Below, piece by piece: positions 1-5,072 of a DNA stretch of 5,072 bases. Numbering within the stretch: the first letter of the stretch is position 1; every line of letters begins with the position of its first letter. The position numbers and the translations under genes were made by a program. The DNA is from Sneathiella sp. (GTDB lineage: Bacteria; Pseudomonadota; Alphaproteobacteria; Sneathiellales; Sneathiellaceae): NCBI GenBank assembly GCA_016765515.1, contig JAESPT010000045.1, positions 1-5,072 on the forward strand. The letters are read 5' to 3'. Below the pieces are notes generated by a model, which was not told where the DNA came from, ran no database searches, and saw nothing but the letters and a program-made list of their open reading frames with translations.

Positions 1-2306
1 AGTCCGATAAATACGCCGATGGTCGACATGATAACCGCCGTGAGGATCAGGAAGGCGTGATAGAAGCTGTTAAACTGTGTCACCAGAATAATCGCCATCA
101 TGAACAGAGCAACACCGAAGGCTTTACCAAGGAAGGCCTGGGCTTTCTTTTGCTCTTCATCTTCACCCTTGAAGGTGTAGCTGATGGCAGGATCCAGGTT
201 GGCGTCGCTCGTCAACCATGTTTCAATTTCCTGCACCTTTTCATTGACGAGAACGCCATCTTTTACATTGGCTTTGATCGTCATAACCCGTTTTGAATCG
301 ACGCGTTTGATTGTTCCCACTTTTTGCTTGGGCGACCGGGTTGCAAAGTTGGAAATAGGGATCATCCCCCGATCCGTGCTCACCCGAAGGTTATCAAGCT
401 GTTCAAGGCTGCGATAACTTTCCGGATAACGAATGCGAATTTCAACTTCGTCATCTACTTCGTGCGGCCGGTATTCATGGACTTTAATACCGTTGGTCAC
501 CAACTGAATGGTTTTACCAACGGTCGTAACATCTGCACCAAAACGACCCGCCTGAGTTCGATCAACAATAATCTCCCAATCAATTCCGGGAATGGCACGG
601 CTGTCTTCAAGGTCAATCAGGTCCGCTACATTATTGTCCAGATGCTGACGGATTCTGGCAATTGCCGGGCCCAGTTTTTCAGGATAGCGGGACGAGAGTT
701 GGATTTGAATATCTTTACCTGTCGGCGGCCCTGTATCCGGTTGACGTGTTTCAACCGTGATCCCAGCAATATGCTTGGTTCTCTGGCGAATTTCGTCAAA
801 AACGACAGTTGCTTTACGGCGATCCTGCCAGTCCTTGAATTCCATCTGGATGACGCCGATCACATCTTCCGCTATATCCTGACCATCTGATTTGCCGCCG
901 GTTTTGGAATAAACCGAGGAGAAATCGTTCAGTTTCAGGACTTCATGTTCAACAGCCTGAACCAGTTCGTCTTTTTCCAGCGTGGACATATTACCGCGCG
1001 CATGGATATAGGCGAGCGCCATTTCAGGTTCAACATTGGGGAAGAATTCCACACCGTTGCCGTTTTTGGCGTAGTACGTTTGTACACCGACCAGAGTGGC
1101 GACTGCAATGAGCGCCACTTTCATGGGATGGCGGAGACTGAAGGAAAGAAAGCGGACATACAGACCCGTAGCCCCACCAATTTCTCGGATATCACCGGAT
1201 TCCGCTGCGGCCAGTGAACTCAAAGTCTTTGAGTTGACCGAGCCGGGCTTTCCAAAAACAGCGCCCAATGTAGGCACAAAGATGAGCGCCATCAGCAGAG
1301 AGCCTGTGAGCGTAGTGATCAAGGTAATGGGAAGGAACTTCATGAATTCCCCGACCACACCAGGCCAGAATAGAAGTGGCATAAACACAGCAAGAGTTGT
1401 GGCTGTCGATGCAATAATCGGCCAGGCCATGCGTTTCGCGGCAAGGCCATAAGCCTCCACTTTGTCGAAACCTTCCGCCATTTTGCGATCTGCGAATTCG
1501 GTGACAACAATGGCTCCGTCAACCAACATGCCGACCGCAAGAATAAGGCCAAACAGAACCACAATGTTGATGGTGAAACCAAACAGGTACAGATAAAGTA
1601 TCCCGATGAGGAACGATCCTGGAATGGACAGACCAACGAGGCCCGCCGTCCGAACACCAAGCGCACTGATCACGACAACCATCACCAGGATAATAGCACT
1701 GATGATATTGTTTTGAAGATCATTCAACATGGACCGAACATCTTCAGATTTGTCCTGACTGAAGGTAACTTCCAGACCGGCAGGCCAATGTTTCTGTTCT
1801 TCCAACACAAGGGCTTGAACGGATTCAATGGTTCCAATGATATTTTCGCCAAGCCGTTTCTTGACTTCCAGAACAACAGCGGGTTTTCCGTTCAAACGAG
1901 CATAACTGTCGGCGTCCTTAAAGGTTCGCCTGATCGTGGTAACATCACCAAGAGTGACAACACCGTCGCCAGAAACCTTTAAAGGAATGGAGAAGACATC
2001 TTCAGCGGTTTCAAACAGGCCGGGAACCTTGATTGAAAAACGTCCTTTACCGGTATCTATGGAACCGGCAGCAACAAGTTTGTTATTGAGTTGAACCGCG
2101 GAGATCAAATCCGAGTTTGAAATCTGATAACTCTCAAGCTTTACCGGATCAATGATCACTTCCAGCACTTCTTCCCGGTCCCCGCCGATATCAGCGGCAA
2201 GAACGCCAGGAAGGCTCTCAATATCGTCTTGGAGATCTTTGGCAATACGAATAAGGGAGCGGGTAGGGAGATCGCCGGAAAGAGTGACAACTAGAACCGG
2301 GAACAA
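1..2306 (-). CDS. Distal part of the RND transporter (codons 136 to about 903), open to the left edge
   Basis: The frame stays open from the codon after the TGA to the window edge. It holds the rest of the first porter domain, then TM2 (about residues 335-352), TM3 (364-380) and TM4 (383-405) with the proton-relay motif LVDGAIVV (Asp at codon 398, positions 1520-1518). TM5/TM6 follow (WPIIASTATTLAVFMPLLF and LITTLTGSLLMALIFVP), then TM7 near residue 530 (HPMKVALIAVATLVGV), the second periplasmic half (FFPNVEPEMALAYI, TGKDIQIQLSS, VTTVGKTIQLVTNG), then TM8 and TM9 (FGVALFMMAIILVTQFNSF, HAFLILTAVIMSTIGVFIG). AcrB has two adjacent Asp in TM4 (D407/D408); here only the first is kept and the second is Gly. 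It has no start of its own: the first in-frame ATG after the stop is codon 328, just before TM2, so reinitiation would lose TM1 and most of the first porter domain. It makes sense only as a continuation of the upstream fragment. Confidence 0.8.
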   Translation of the reverse strand, partial: MFPVLVVTLSGDLPTRSLIRIAKDLQDDIESLPGVLAADIGGDREEVLEVIIDPVKLESYQISNSDLISAVQLNNKLVAAGSIDTGKGRFSIKVPGLFETAEDVFSIPLKVSGDGVVTLGDVTTIRRTFKDADSYARLNGKPAVVLEVKKRLGENIIGTIESVQALVLEEQKHWPAGLEVTFSQDKSEDVRSMLNDLQNNIISAIILVMVVVISALGVRTAGLVGLSIPGSFLIGILYLYLFGFTINIVVLFGLILAVGMLVDGAIVVTEFADRKMAEGFDKVEAYGLAAKRMAWPIIASTATTLAVFMPLLFWPGVVGEFMKFLPITLITTLTGSLLMALIFVPTLGAVFGKPGSVNSKTLSSLAAAESGDIREIGGATGLYVRFLSFSLRHPMKVALIAVATLVGVQTYYAKNGNGVEFFPNVEPEMALAYIHARGNMSTLEKDELVQAVEHEVLKLNDFSSVYSKTGGKSDGQDIAEDVIGVIQMEFKDWQDRRKATVVFDEIRQRTKHIAGITVETRQPDTGPPTGKDIQIQLSSRYPEKLGPAIARIRQHLDNNVADLIDLEDSRAIPGIDWEIIVDRTQAGRFGADVTTVGKTIQLVTNGIKVHEYRPHEVDDEVEIRIRYPESYRSLEQLDNLRVSTDRGMIPISNFATRSPKQKVGTIKRVDSKRVMTIKANVKDGVLVNEKVQEIETWLTSDANLDPAISYTFKGEDEEQKKAQAFLGKAFGVALFMMAIILVTQFNSFYHAFLILTAVIMSTIGVFIG

Positions 2307-2309
2307 TCA
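2307..2309 (-). other. In-frame premature TGA stop codon in the RND gene
   Basis: On the minus strand the codons read GTG TGA TTG TTC CCG. The base after the stop is T, not the C that favours UGA readthrough. No compelling selenocysteine-type stem-loop follows: only CCGG/CCGG arms with an 18-nt loop. The family does not use Cys/Sec at this position. A nonsense mutation or base-call error is the simplest reading. Confidence 0.9.
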
Positions 2310-2711
2310 CACATTAACTTCATGAACCGTCGGGTCATCGGTTTCGTCAGGAAGTTCCCTTTTTGCGATATCAACTTTTTCACGAACGTCATCGAGGGCG
2401 GAATCTGCATCAAATCCTGCTTCAAATTCCATCAGAACCGAGGCAAATCCTTCGCCTGCGGTTGATCTCATCTCCTTGACGCCTTCTATCCCGCGAAGTT
2501 CAATTTCCATGGGACGGACAAGCAGGCGCTCAGCGTCTTCAGGGGAAATTCCTTCATGTGTCAAAGAGACATAAATGATTGGAATGTTGATATCTGGATC
2601 TGCTTCTTTGGCAATATCCGAATAGGCCACAAAGCCAGCGACAAGGATCAGAACCAGAATACTGATGACTGTCCGTGATCGATGGATCGCTGCGTCAATA
2701 ATGCCGTTCAT
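2307..2711 (-). CDS. N-terminal 134-residue fragment of the RND transporter, ending at the premature TGA
   Basis: This is the piece translated if the TGA terminates. Residues about 15-32 (ISILVLILVAGFVAYS) are TM1, preceded by a short cytoplasmic amphipathic stretch (MNGIIDAAIHRSR) as in AcrB. The typical post-TM1 signature follows (EADPDINIPIIYVSL), then the start of porter subdomain PN1 (GISPEDAERLLVRPME, about residues 55-70, and GIEGVKEMRSTAGEGFASVLMEFE, about 74-97). The fragment stops inside the periplasmic porter region at HEVNV. One transmembrane helix and a partial porter domain cannot transport, so if made alone this product would be non-functional and probably degraded. Start choice is secure: the ATG has a well-spaced GGAG and sits in the TAATG overlap with the adaptor stop. 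Confidence 0.8.
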   Translation of the reverse strand: MNGIIDAAIHRSRTVISILVLILVAGFVAYSDIAKEADPDINIPIIYVSLTHEGISPEDAERLLVRPMEIELRGIEGVKEMRSTAGEGFASVLMEFEAGFDADSALDDVREKVDIAKRELPDETDDPTVHEVNV

Positions 2712-3820
2712 TATTGTACTCCAGCTGTAACAGTTCTTGGGATGACGGTATCACCAGCACGAACAAATTCCTGTCCAACGACAATCAGGCGGCTTTCCGA
2801 CGGCAATCCTGTGACCCATGCTCCTTCATTGGAATCAGAAATAACTTTGATGGGATGGAATTGAACAATGTCCTGATCATTGACGGAGCGAACGCCTAGG
2901 GTTCCTTCATCATCCAAGGTCAGGAAGGCTGGTGAAATAAAGTGTGCTTGAACTTTTTCTGTCTTGAATGTTGTCTCCGCAGTCACACCGGATCGAAGTT
3001 TACCGTCTGTGTTAGAAACGAGAAGCTCAACGCGGAATGTGCGGGTGGCTGCATCCGCAGTTTTTCCGATAAACCGTATTTTGCCAGTGACTTCTTCTCC
3101 GGTGATCAATTTCGCTGTGCCTTCATTGCCAACTTGAAGTTTGTTGACATAGAGTTCAGAAATTTGACCGGTTACGAGAAACGGATCTTCGTCGACAATT
3201 GTAATGATGACATTACCATCTTTGAGGAAGTCGCCAATTTCAGCAGCCCTCTCTTCGATGATGCCGTCAAATGGTGCGCGGATGATAAGATCGTCGAGAC
3301 GAATTCGAACTGATTTTGCCTGTGCGTGAGCACTATCCAGTAAGGCTTTGTAACTGGCGAGAGTCGTTTTGGCGCTAAACCCTTTTTTATTCAGGGCTTT
3401 AGACGCTTTATATTCAATTTGACGCTGACGAACCAATGCTTCAGCTTCTGCCAATTGGGCAAGCCGATCTTTGACGGCAAACTTGACAAGAATATCGCCC
3501 TTTTTGACGCGTTGACCAATATCAACCCGTGTTTCAGTAACCCGGCCCGGTGTTTCCGCGCGGATATCTACCGACCTTAACGTTTCGGTTCTCCCGCGAA
3601 TGATAACTTCCTGGGTTCTTTCTCTGGCGACGTATGTATGAACTTGCACTTCAGTCGGGCCGGTTTTCTTGGCCCGGAGGGCAGGGGCAATTTCAGAGTC
3701 AGTTTCGGAGGCTACCTTGGCAACGGCTTCACTGTTTGATGTGTCGCCAAATTGGCCAGATGCTATCCAGCCTGTAACACCCACGGCAATGATGGTGGCG
3801 ATGATTACTGAGCGGTTCAC
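2711..3820 (-). CDS. RND efflux membrane fusion (periplasmic adaptor) protein, HlyD/AcrA-like family
   Basis: The 369-residue adaptor links the RND pump to an outer-membrane channel. Residues 5-22 form one hydrophobic N-terminal segment (VIIATIIAVGVTGWIA) with no lipobox Cys, so it is probably an uncleaved membrane anchor or signal peptide rather than a lipoprotein. A low-complexity linker (about 25-55) follows. The split biotinyl-lipoyl domain is clear: first half about 83-114 (IRAETPGRVTETRVDIGQRVKKGD), second half about 180-210 (IRAPFDGIIEERAAEIGDFL). Between them lies a short alpha-hairpin (about 115-178, rich in Ala, Gln and Lys). The beta-barrel (about 212-285, with TRTFRVELLV and LRSGVTAE) and a C-terminal membrane-proximal domain (about 290-365) complete the usual order, and the length is normal. 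The start is GTG with AAAGGGA (3834-3828) 7 nt upstream. It lies 40 nt after padR, and its stop overlaps the RND start by one base, so all three are probably one transcript. The substrate cannot be read from the sequence. Confidence 0.93.
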   Translation of the reverse strand: MNRSVIIATIIAVGVTGWIASGQFGDTSNSEAVAKVASETDSEIAPALRAKKTGPTEVQVHTYVARERTQEVIIRGRTETLRSVDIRAETPGRVTETRVDIGQRVKKGDILVKFAVKDRLAQLAEAEALVRQRQIEYKASKALNKKGFSAKTTLASYKALLDSAHAQAKSVRIRLDDLIIRAPFDGIIEERAAEIGDFLKDGNVIITIVDEDPFLVTGQISELYVNKLQVGNEGTAKLITGEEVTGKIRFIGKTADAATRTFRVELLVSNTDGKLRSGVTAETTFKTEKVQAHFISPAFLTLDDEGTLGVRSVNDQDIVQFHPIKVISDSNEGAWVTGLPSESRLIVVGQEFVRAGDTVIPRTVTAGVQ

Positions 3821-3827
3821 GAGATTA

Positions 3828-3834
3828 TCCCTTT
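3828..3834 (-). promoter_or_regulatory. Ribosome binding site of the adaptor gene, fixing a GTG start
   Basis: AAAGGGA lies 7 nt before the GTG at 3820-3818. The spacing supports this GTG, which directly precedes the hydrophobic anchor segment, as the true start. Confidence 0.6.
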
Positions 3835-3844
3835 ACTTGATTTG

Positions 3845-3856
3845 GTCTGTACAAAC
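3845..3856. promoter_or_regulatory. TGTACA-centred imperfect dyad between padR and the adaptor gene
   Basis: GTCTGTACAAAC is a 12-bp near-palindrome (10 of 12 positions symmetric) with a perfect TGTACA core. It lies in the 40-nt gap just after the padR stop. It could be a secondary operator or chance; it lacks the stem and U-run of a terminator. Confidence 0.2.
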
Positions 3857-3860
3857 ATTT

Positions 3861-4397
3861 TTATTCTGCAGCATTTTGGCTGAGGAGAGATTCAGCTTCG
3901 ACTAAATGTCTGTTATCTTGCATATACGTGATGGCAGCTTTTCTTACAGTTACGCCAAAACCACATAAAAATTTCTCTGAATGCGAGCGTTTGATATCAC
4001 ATCCTTTAGACAGGACATCAATATTCTGCTCGTAATTTGTTATAATTTCATCGATTAGCTCAGAAACATTGCGCGGTTGCAACAGGTGCGCAAACAAAAG
4101 CGTTGTCAGGGCTTCTGAACGAAATTTGTCTTCAGCCGGTTGCTGTTGCAGGTCGTCTAAAAATTTCAACTGACCCTCTGTTGTAATCGAATAGACTTTT
4201 TTATCTGGTCGTTTGCTTTGTGCTTCTGCTCGGCAGGAAACAAAGCCATCTTCCGTCAGCTTATTAAGGGCTGGATAGATAGATCCAAAACCGGCATCAA
4301 AAACCAGGCTAAGCCTTTCTTGAAAGGCTTTCTTTATTTCATAGCCCGAGGCATCTCCATAGGTCAGGATGCCAAGGCATAGTGTACGTACGTTCAT
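3861..4397 (-). CDS. PadR-family transcriptional regulator, likely local repressor of the efflux operon
   Basis: The 178-residue protein has the standard PadR layout. An N-terminal winged helix-turn-helix spans about residues 3-80: CLGILTYGDASGYEIKKAF (7-25) is the family opening with its GYEIK element, GSIYPALNKLTEDGFV (38-53) is the recognition-helix region with the near-invariant YPALxKLxxxG, and KRPDKKVYSITTEG (62-75) is the wing. The C-terminal half (about 90-170) is predicted helical and fits the PadR C-terminal dimerisation domain of the longer PadR/Vir-like subgroup. PadR proteins commonly repress adjacent multidrug pumps and release DNA when a phenolic or drug-like ligand binds. Here it is the first gene of the putative operon, 40 nt before the adaptor, which suggests autoregulation. 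The ATG is preceded by only a modest GGTGA at close spacing, so translation may be weak. The family call is firm; target and ligand are inferred. Confidence 0.92.
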   Translation of the reverse strand: MNVRTLCLGILTYGDASGYEIKKAFQERLSLVFDAGFGSIYPALNKLTEDGFVSCRAEAQSKRPDKKVYSITTEGQLKFLDDLQQQPAEDKFRSEALTTLLFAHLLQPRNVSELIDEIITNYEQNIDVLSKGCDIKRSHSEKFLCGFGVTVRKAAITYMQDNRHLVEAESLLSQNAAE

Positions 4398-4452
4398 ATT
4401 TCACCAATTAATTTATCGGTAATCAACAATGTTGGAAGGAGTGCGCCCCTCT

Positions 4453-4466
4453 ACTCGCTGACGAGT
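4453..4466. repeat. Small inverted repeat ACTCG-N4-CGAGT in the padR leader
   Basis: Perfect 5-bp arms flank CTGA. If transcription starts just after the candidate -10 box, this hairpin would sit at the very 5' end of the padR mRNA, where it could affect stability. It may equally be a chance dyad. Confidence 0.3.
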
Positions 4467-4471
4467 TATTC

Positions 4472-4477
4472 TTTATA
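4472..4477 (-). promoter_or_regulatory. Candidate -10 box (TATAAA) for the padR-efflux operon
   Basis: On the minus strand TATAAA lies about 75 nt upstream of the padR ATG. No good -35 hexamer is found at 17-18 nt (CGCACC or ACGCAC), which would suit an activator-dependent promoter. It overlaps the TATATC/GATATA dyad, a natural place for a repressor. Inferred only. Confidence 0.3.
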
Positions 4478-4494
4478 TCGAACTGATATATATC
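4474..4494. promoter_or_regulatory. Overlapping palindromes, candidate PadR operator
   Basis: TATATC (4474-4479), five bases (GAACT), then GATATA (4485-4490) forms a perfect 6-5-6 inverted repeat. Its right arm is shared with a perfect 10-bp palindrome GATATATATC (4485-4494). TATATCG also recurs as a direct repeat 15 bp apart (4474 and 4489). Placement over the candidate -10 box, upstream of a PadR gene, fits an autoregulatory operator. Confidence 0.4.
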
Positions 4495-4528
4495 GGTGCG
4501 TAATATGAGTATTTCGTTAATGACTGTC

Positions 4529-4544
4529 TGTGATGTAAGTCACG
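4529..4544. promoter_or_regulatory. CRP-like site 1, TGTGA-N6-TCACG
   Basis: TGTGATGTAAGTCACG matches the CRP consensus TGTGA-N6-TCACA at 9 of 10 defined positions. It overlaps a second dyad, AAGTC-N5-GACTT (4537-4551). Its centre lies about 70 bp upstream of the start predicted from the TATAAA box, in the range of class I activator sites. Which CRP/FNR-family protein would bind is unknown. Confidence 0.4.
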
Positions 4545-4608
4545 AAGACTTGATGACGAGATCACAAGGGTGTGTTTCGTTGCACTAAAGGCGGGAAATG
4601 CAAATAAG

Positions 4609-4624
4609 TGTGATGCAGATTACA
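4609..4624. promoter_or_regulatory. CRP-like site 2, TGTGA-N6-TTACA
   Basis: TGTGATGCAGATTACA also matches the CRP consensus at 9 of 10 positions. It begins exactly 80 bp from site 1 in the same orientation, and the five bases that differ from site 1 are all transitions, suggesting a related second site. Confidence 0.35.
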
Positions 4625-4716
4625 GTAGAGATATGATGATATCGGCGGTTATTTAACTCAAATCAACGATTTTTTTCGAATCTGGTCCCAGGAAATTCTA
4701 ATAGGTTGGGAGATTT

Positions 4717-4896
4717 CTAAATAGATTTCAAATCAAAAGACGGAAGAAAATTATCTCCCTGGCAATGTGCCTTAATTATAGATAAATGAGCCCCTGCTCC
4801 GTTGAAGGCAGTCGCAGTCGGAACGGTTTGCGCCATAACAACGAAGAGAACCGCAAGAAACGTGGCCGTTAGTCCGGATAGAATTTTCAGATACAT
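4717..4896 (-). CDS. Small exported peptide, 59 residues, unknown function
   Basis: I do not recognise this protein. It begins MYLKILSGLTATFLAVLFVV: one basic residue, then a strongly hydrophobic core (about 5-21), then a small-residue region ending in PTATA (26-30), which fits a signal peptidase I site after ATA (residue 30). The mature part would be about 29 residues starting FNGAGAH, with one Cys (45), one His pair in the first half (37 and 44), and an LPSFDLKSI tail. The ATG at 4896 was chosen because GGAGGG (4909-4904) ends 7 nt before it; a TTG five codons upstream would put that binding site inside the gene. A TATAAA box lies about 30 nt upstream, so it seems to have its own short transcript. 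A gap of over 300 bases separates it from padR, so it is probably not in the efflux operon. Lipoprotein is unlikely because no lipobox is present. Confidence 0.6.
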   Translation of the reverse strand: MYLKILSGLTATFLAVLFVVMAQTVPTATAFNGAGAHLSIIKAHCQGDNFLPSFDLKSI

Positions 4897-4903
4897 TTTC
4901 CGA

Positions 4904-4909
4904 CCCTCC
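4904..4909 (-). promoter_or_regulatory. Ribosome binding site of the small exported peptide gene
   Basis: GGAGGG, 7 nt before the ATG at 4896, is the strongest Shine-Dalgarno match in the window. It decides the start in favour of the ATG over the in-frame TTG at 4911. Confidence 0.6.
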
Positions 4910-4926
4910 AATTGCTCAATCTATGT

Positions 4927-4932
4927 TTTATA
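4927..4932 (-). promoter_or_regulatory. Candidate -10 box (TATAAA) for the small exported peptide gene
   Basis: TATAAA on the minus strand would place the transcript start near 4920 and leave a 5' leader of about 24 nt containing GGAGGG. The -35 region at 16-18 nt spacing (around CTGTTAT) is a poor match to TTGACA. Confidence 0.35.
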
Positions 4933-4960
4933 GCGAGAGATTGGGTTCATAACAGGTCTG

Positions 4961-4975
4961 AAAAATGTCATTTTT
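4961..4975. promoter_or_regulatory. Perfect 15-bp palindrome AAAAATG-T-CATTTTT
   Basis: Seven-base arms flank a single central T. It is centred about 48 bp upstream of the predicted start of the small-peptide transcript. It has the geometry of a dimeric regulator site; as RNA it would be only a weak AT-rich hairpin. It lies just past the end of the right-edge reading frame, so weak transcription termination is an alternative. Confidence 0.35.
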
Positions 4976-4996
4976 GTGGCAAGGTATCGTAAGGGA

Positions 4997-5072
4997 TCAG
5001 GATCGGCTTTCCCGGCGTCTGCCACGCAGTTCTTGGACGATGATGAATTTTTCATCATTCTTCATATGGGCC
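4997..5072 (-). CDS. C-terminal tail of an unidentified reading frame entering from the right edge
   Basis: The minus-strand frame is open from the edge to a TGA at 4999-4997 and encodes AHMKNDEKFIIVQELRGRRR followed by ESRS, a charged, Arg-rich ending. The ATG at 5065 has no visible ribosome binding site, so this is more likely the end of a longer upstream gene than a 22-codon gene. It is too short to identify and could be chance. Confidence 0.25.
   Translation of the reverse strand, partial: AHMKNDEKFIIVQELRGRRRESRS

Larger units (their letters stand above)
1..2711 (-). pseudogene. RND (HAE1/AcrB-type) efflux transporter gene, interrupted by one in-frame TGA and cut by the window edge
   Basis: This is the inner-membrane, proton-driven pump subunit of a tripartite RND efflux system. 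The ATG at 2711-2709 overlaps the TAA of the adaptor gene (TAATG). A GGAG at 2722-2719 lies 7 nt upstream inside the adaptor gene, so the two are probably translationally coupled. Reading every codon from the ATG to position 3 gives about 903 codons with exactly one stop, TGA at 2309-2307 (codon 135). The protein on both sides is continuous RND sequence: VHEVNV, stop, LFPVLVVTLSGDLP. Family members usually have Ser at this spot, and TCA to TGA is a single change. With no frameshift or other decay, the lesion is recent or is a sequencing error. RND pumps of this type run to about 1,020-1,050 residues, so TM10-TM12 and the 3' end lie beyond the left edge. I mark it as a pseudogene on the sequence as given; with the TGA corrected it would be an intact-looking pump. 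Confidence 0.85.
4398..4716. other. Dyad-rich intergenic regulatory region between the small exported peptide gene and padR
   Basis: This 319-base stretch has no convincing gene on either strand; the longest small frame seen (27 codons, plus strand, from 4505) has no ribosome binding site. From the padR side it holds a 5-bp hairpin, a candidate -10 box overlapped by palindromes, and two CRP-like 16-mers, listed separately. TATCGG recurs at about 4415, 4491 and 4640, and AATCAACRAT occurs at 4421 and 4661. The density of symmetric elements suggests the control region of the padR-efflux operon. Confidence 0.5.

Noticed and set aside
324..890. 188-codon plus-strand frame opposite the RND gene
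   Set aside because: It lies wholly within the antisense of a well-supported RND coding frame, shows no recognisable domain, and is one of several long shadow frames on that strand.
2263..2309. Selenocysteine or programmed readthrough at the RND TGA
   Set aside because: The family has no Cys/Sec at this place, the following base is T, and the only downstream stem is a 4-bp CCGG/CCGG pair with a long loop, unlike a bacterial SECIS element.
2942..3313. 123-codon plus-strand frame opposite the adaptor gene
   Set aside because: Antisense shadow of the adaptor gene; Cys- and Phe-rich composition with no domain and no ribosome binding site noted.
4384..4393. GTACGTACGT palindrome at the start of padR
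   Set aside because: It is inside the first codons of padR and can be explained by the codons encoding NVRT; no evidence that it is an operator.
4505..4588. 27-codon plus-strand frame (MSISLMTVCDVSHEDL...) in the intergenic region
   Set aside because: No Shine-Dalgarno before the ATG, and it runs straight through the CRP-like site and dyads; chance frame.
4660..4676. AAATC-AAC-GATTT hairpin followed by a T-run, plus strand
   Set aside because: The stem is only 5 bp and AT-rich, and there is no plus-strand gene upstream to terminate; on the minus strand it ends in A residues, not U.
4897..4911. TTG start at 4911 for the small exported peptide (adds MEGRK)
   Set aside because: It would place the strong GGAGGG inside codons 2-3 and has no ribosome binding site of its own; the ATG at 4896 has ideal spacing.

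Overview
The window looks like chromosomal DNA from an alphaproteobacterium of moderate GC, just under 50% by eye. That placement rests on the style of the efflux proteins, such as the TM4 stretch VDGAIVVTEFADRKMAEG, and on a PadR / membrane-fusion / RND gene order. It is an inference, not a database result. Every gene I can support lies on the minus strand, so the window reads from right to left.

Layout in transcription order: (1) 5072-4997, the tail of an unidentified reading frame that enters from outside. (2) 4896-4717, a 59-codon gene for a small exported peptide, with its own -10-like box and a strong GGAGGG ribosome binding site. (3) 4716-4398, a 319-base intergenic region rich in dyads. 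It holds two 16-bp CRP-like sites exactly 80 bp apart, overlapping TATATC/GATATA palindromes on a candidate -10 box, and a small hairpin. (4) 4397-3861, a PadR-family winged-helix regulator. (5) 3820-2711, a periplasmic membrane fusion protein (adaptor) of an RND pump, starting at GTG 40 nt after padR. (6) 2711 to the left edge, the inner-membrane RND (HAE1/AcrB-type) transporter. Its ATG overlaps the adaptor stop codon by one base (TAATG), and its last ~130-150 codons lie outside the window.

Genes 4-6 form a plausible drug-responsive operon. PadR would repress its own promoter, and the adaptor and RND trimer would assemble with an outer-membrane channel not seen here to export hydrophobic or amphipathic compounds.

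The most notable feature is a single in-frame TGA at codon 135 of the RND gene (2309-2307). I followed the frame codon by codon from the ATG to the left edge, about 903 codons. This is the only stop, and homologous RND sequence continues directly after it. The pump gene is therefore either freshly inactivated by a point mutation (TCA to TGA would suffice), affected by a sequencing error, or read through. I see no CRISPR array, tRNA, rRNA, insertion sequence or clear phage feature, and no convincing new defence or mobile system. The regulatory region and the small exported peptide are the least explained parts.
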